Positions 61,542-64,000 of a stretch of 64,000 bases of DNA are shown piece by piece. Numbering within the stretch: position 1 is the stretch's first letter; every line of letters begins with the position of its first letter. The stretch lies in the NCBI GenBank assembly GCA_014905825.1, contig JACGCN010000006.1, forward strand, positions 1,550,001-1,614,000, written 5' to 3'. A program made the position numbers and the translations under genes. The notes beneath the pieces were generated by a model, which made no database searches, was not told the origin of the DNA, and saw only the letters and a list, made by a program, of their open reading frames with translations. The stretch comes from Lyophyllum atratum. Its lineage: Eukaryota > Basidiomycota > Agaricomycetes > Agaricales > Lyophyllaceae.

Positions 61542-62440
61542 TCCCCTCCATACTAGTAATGTCACCACCTTTCCATTCTGATATTGGTGAACGATTTCTT
61601 CATGGACTGTTTCTTATCATCTACGACAGTCGCGACACTGACTTCAGGTTACCAATATCATGTATCTTGAGCCTGAAACAAGGTCCTCTCTCTTCCTCGC
61701 AGTGCGCATGGAATGGAGTAGAGCAAACATATAGAGCCACGCTCAAGGAACCATGCTCGTTTGGCGCAAATTCCTCGCTCGGAGCTATTTGCCGGTCGGA
61801 AAGCGCTACTCGCGACTTCCCAATTACGCAAGGACTGAGTTGGATCAGCCCTTGATGACTGCAAGAGTTGATTGACGCTTCGAGTTAATTTAACCTAGCC
61901 GACTCTACTTACGTTCCAACACCCACCCAAGCCTTGTGAGGTCGTGTGCTGGAGCCTGGATGGATGATTTTTCATTGACACTTACATACTAGCTCTAAAC
62001 CCAAAGCGAACGTCGGCATGATACGGCACTCGCTACGCAAGTGACAGCCATTGTTGCCGATGTAAACTGATTTCATGTGTGGGTCAGCGGCGCCTTGAAA
62101 TAAGCTAAACCCTATGGAGTGTCGACAGTCTTGAAGCTTGGCGAGTTAATTTACCTTACGATTTAGGAGCGTATGTAGAGGCATGTAGAAGATATGTTTC
62201 GGACACCTCACCGTTTCGCAAAGGATGTTGACATTCACTGACCTTGATTCCTCCATCACACTTCATTGAGGTGACGTCGGACTACAAGACTGGGAAGTAA
62301 CAAGATCAAGGTTGGCGTCGGACAGTTGACCAGTTTTCATCTACGATATGTTTCGAAGAAGCCGTCATTTGCACAGGTTTGAAAGGCGAGAAGATAATTG
62401 ACCAATAGAGTTACACATTAATAATAACATAGGTTACAAA
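61542..62440. other. Convergent intergenic region
   Basis: A 0.9-kb gap between the stops of the Vps3844-like gene (plus) and the WOPR gene (minus). No coding exon, RNA gene or repeat was recognised. Confidence 0.45.
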
Positions 62441-63574
62441 TTACAACAGTCTTGACGATGGGAATAATTTAAGAGTCTTCTCGTCGATGGGGTGTCGACG
62501 CGGTGGGGCCATATTCTGGAGATATTCAAGTGGTGCAAGGCTATCTGGAGGGGACTCGTCTGAAGAGACAGATCCGGACTGGCTCGGAGTTCGGTATCGG
62601 GATTGCAGGGGAAGTTCCATCCGCCTCGCCGGATGACTATTAGCGCTATCCAATGCAATGCGGGTCGATGATATTGACGCTCGCCGTGGATTGTACGCGA
62701 TATATTCGAGTCGAGGGAACTCGGGGGAATCAGCCTCCGTGTTGAATATATGATCTGGCCTGCCTTTGGCAGACCGAGCACTTTTATACTTCCCGCTAGG
62801 GACGATCAGATTGGCGAGGTGGGGGAAGTCGTCAATTGAACGTAGATGTTCAATGGAGTCTTCAGTGAAGTATGCGACTGTCAATCCCCTGAGTCAGTGC
62901 CTTGATAACGCTAGTACAAACGAACATACTAAGGTGCCACTTCCGTTGGCCGACCGATGTATCGACGTACACTGTGTATGTCTGTTTAACCAGGATTGAA
63001 TGGTTCTGTAAACCGCTCATAGATGTCCTACAAGCTATCCTGTCAGATCCTGGCTTCTCGTAAGTGCAGATATAACTGACGAAGCACCGGGATTAAAGGC
63101 GTTGCCTGAATAAAGATGCTGGGAGTGCACATCTTTCTTTTCGTGGTAGAACAAGAAACCCTGCGGCGGTAACGTGAACAAATCATGAAAGAATGGAGCA
63201 GACAGCCACTGATAAGTACCTCACGGACCCTCGAAGGACCCCATCGGATACCTGCGATGAAACCATCATCAGAACGTCGATGATAGTTAAAGTAATCCGT
63301 ACTAACCATCGGTCCATCGCTCAATGCCGACCTACCAGAGACCAAGCTGAGTACGAACAGATGCGAGTGTAGCGAAAGCGCTCACCCCAGTTAGCTCTGC
63401 ATGAGGCCCTCTTTCTTCCCAAACATACACAGAGCCAGGAGTGATCAGCCCCCTCTCTTCGTTGTCCAGGCGGCGAGTTACCATGGGAAGTATATTGAGA
63501 AGGACGGCATGGAAGATCACTCGAGCATCGGCTGGCGACCTTATACGAAGACCAGTGCAAGTCGCGCGTTGCAT
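62441..63574 (-). CDS. WOPR-domain (Gti1/Pac2 family) transcription regulator
   Basis: A DNA-binding regulator of morphogenesis and nutrient responses in fungi. ATG 63572-63574 (MQRATCTGLRIRSPADARVI) opens the first half of the WOPR fold: FHAVLLNILPMVTRRL, LITPGSVYVWEERG. Short exons then give IERWTDG, GIRWGPSRVREV and FLFYHEKKDVHSQHLY. The second half follows, KQTYTVYVD and RKWHL, then AYFTEDSIEHLRSIDDFPHL. The C-terminal exon (about 62875-62441) is Ser/Pro-rich, with ASISSTRIALDS, and ends with the stop at 62441. The protein is short for the family, whose members often carry long C-terminal tails. It is probably the Pac2/Gti1-like paralogue set, but which one is unclear. Exon borders in the middle are approximate. 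Confidence 0.87.
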
Positions 63575-64000
63575 GGGGTGTGTGAGACGAGTGGGGGGTG
63601 ATGCTGATGGAGACAAAGTTATTCAAGCTGGCAGAAAGGAACAGAGAACCTTTATCTAGAAGACGGCAGAATACAATACTGATGGGGTTGTGCAGTTACT
63701 TACGACACATGCCATCGGATTATGTCTGCTTTGCGAATAGAGTTTTAGGAACTAAGTCCTCTTTGAGCATAGAGCAAACGGAGGGTTAACTGATAGTGTG
63801 AACGTGTGCCTGGTTGTATAATTGATAAGTAACAAGGGCCAATAGGAAGACAGACCCATTTATCAGAAGTCTCCAAAAATACGACGACAGCTTCAGATGG
63901 GATCATCCAACGATCATCCAACGATCATCCCAATCCTTCATAAGCTTACGTCAGCTTAATCGTCGAACCCTCAAGCTGGATTTGCGTGGACAACTGATAG
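63575..64000. other. Upstream region of the WOPR gene
   Basis: A 426-bp region to the window end, probably promoter. Apart from the short tandem repeat at 63901-63930, nothing was recognised. Confidence 0.4.
63901..63930. repeat. Short tandem repeat, 11-bp unit
   Basis: The unit GATCATCCAAC occurs twice in full and once in part. Confidence 0.85.

Noticed and set aside
61325..61855. A 176-codon plus-strand frame overlapping the end of the Vps3844-like gene
   Set aside because: It is an alternate frame of the last exon. The in-phase splice giving the membrane helix and the ELPSTLL tail is clearly the real one.

Overview
The window reads as nuclear DNA of an agaricomycete basidiomycete. Genes are dense and on both strands, most are cut by short 45-60 bp GT-AG introns, and several families are typical of mushrooms: DUF6533 membrane proteins, a DUF6589 protein, tandem P450s, and a trifunctional tryptophan gene with GATase-IGPS-PRAI order. 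I assigned families by reading translated exons and recalling conserved motifs. No database search was run.

Layout. 1-5.5 kb (minus): the 5' part of a Drs2-type P4-ATPase flippase, cut by the window edge, then a four-helix membrane protein. 6.1-7.9 kb (plus): an Slt2/Mpk1-type MAP kinase with two apparent +1 frameshifts. 8.2-13.6 kb (minus): the tryptophan gene and a secreted S10 serine carboxypeptidase. 14.4-17.8 kb (plus): a TMEM184/DUF300 protein with an 8-nt microexon. 17.9-33.5 kb, mostly minus and metabolic: aldo-keto reductase, flavin-dependent halogenase, an unknown gene (plus), the PDAT/Lro1 acyltransferase, and two tandem P450s. 33.8-38.8 kb (plus): a Bud4/anillin-like septation protein.

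39.8-46.05 kb is a transposon island and holds the most interesting find. A 5,614-bp element (39830-45443) carries a RecQ-like helicase and a convergent DUF6589 gene with only 9 bp between their stops. It is flanked by a perfect 10-bp direct repeat, ACTGGCATGC. Its two ends share one architecture: TAGnCTCA, a palindromic hairpin, a 22-23 nt spacer, and the 13-bp inverted motif GGCAATGTATTAT. The DUF6589 protein has spaced Asp, Asp and Glu residues in family-like motifs, so it may be the transposase. Fifty-six base pairs beyond the right flanking repeat sits a 538-bp non-autonomous element with identical 109-bp inverted repeats starting TAGTCTC and a 9-bp target duplication.

46.4-64 kb: a DUF6533 membrane protein, a coiled-coil protein, a GT17 glycosyltransferase, a 252-bp foldback MITE just upstream of a GH18 chitinase, a C2H2 zinc-finger protein, a mitochondrial carrier, an F-box protein, a Vps3844-like vacuolar protein, and a WOPR (Gti1/Pac2) transcription factor.

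Several housekeeping genes relate to membranes, wall and morphogenesis (flippase, cell-wall MAPK, Bud4, chitinase, GT17, Vps3844), but there is no operon logic here. Start codons and exon borders were checked by phase arithmetic for the TMEM184, Bud4, DUF6589, GT17, chitinase, carrier and Vps3844 genes. Borders in the other genes are less exact.
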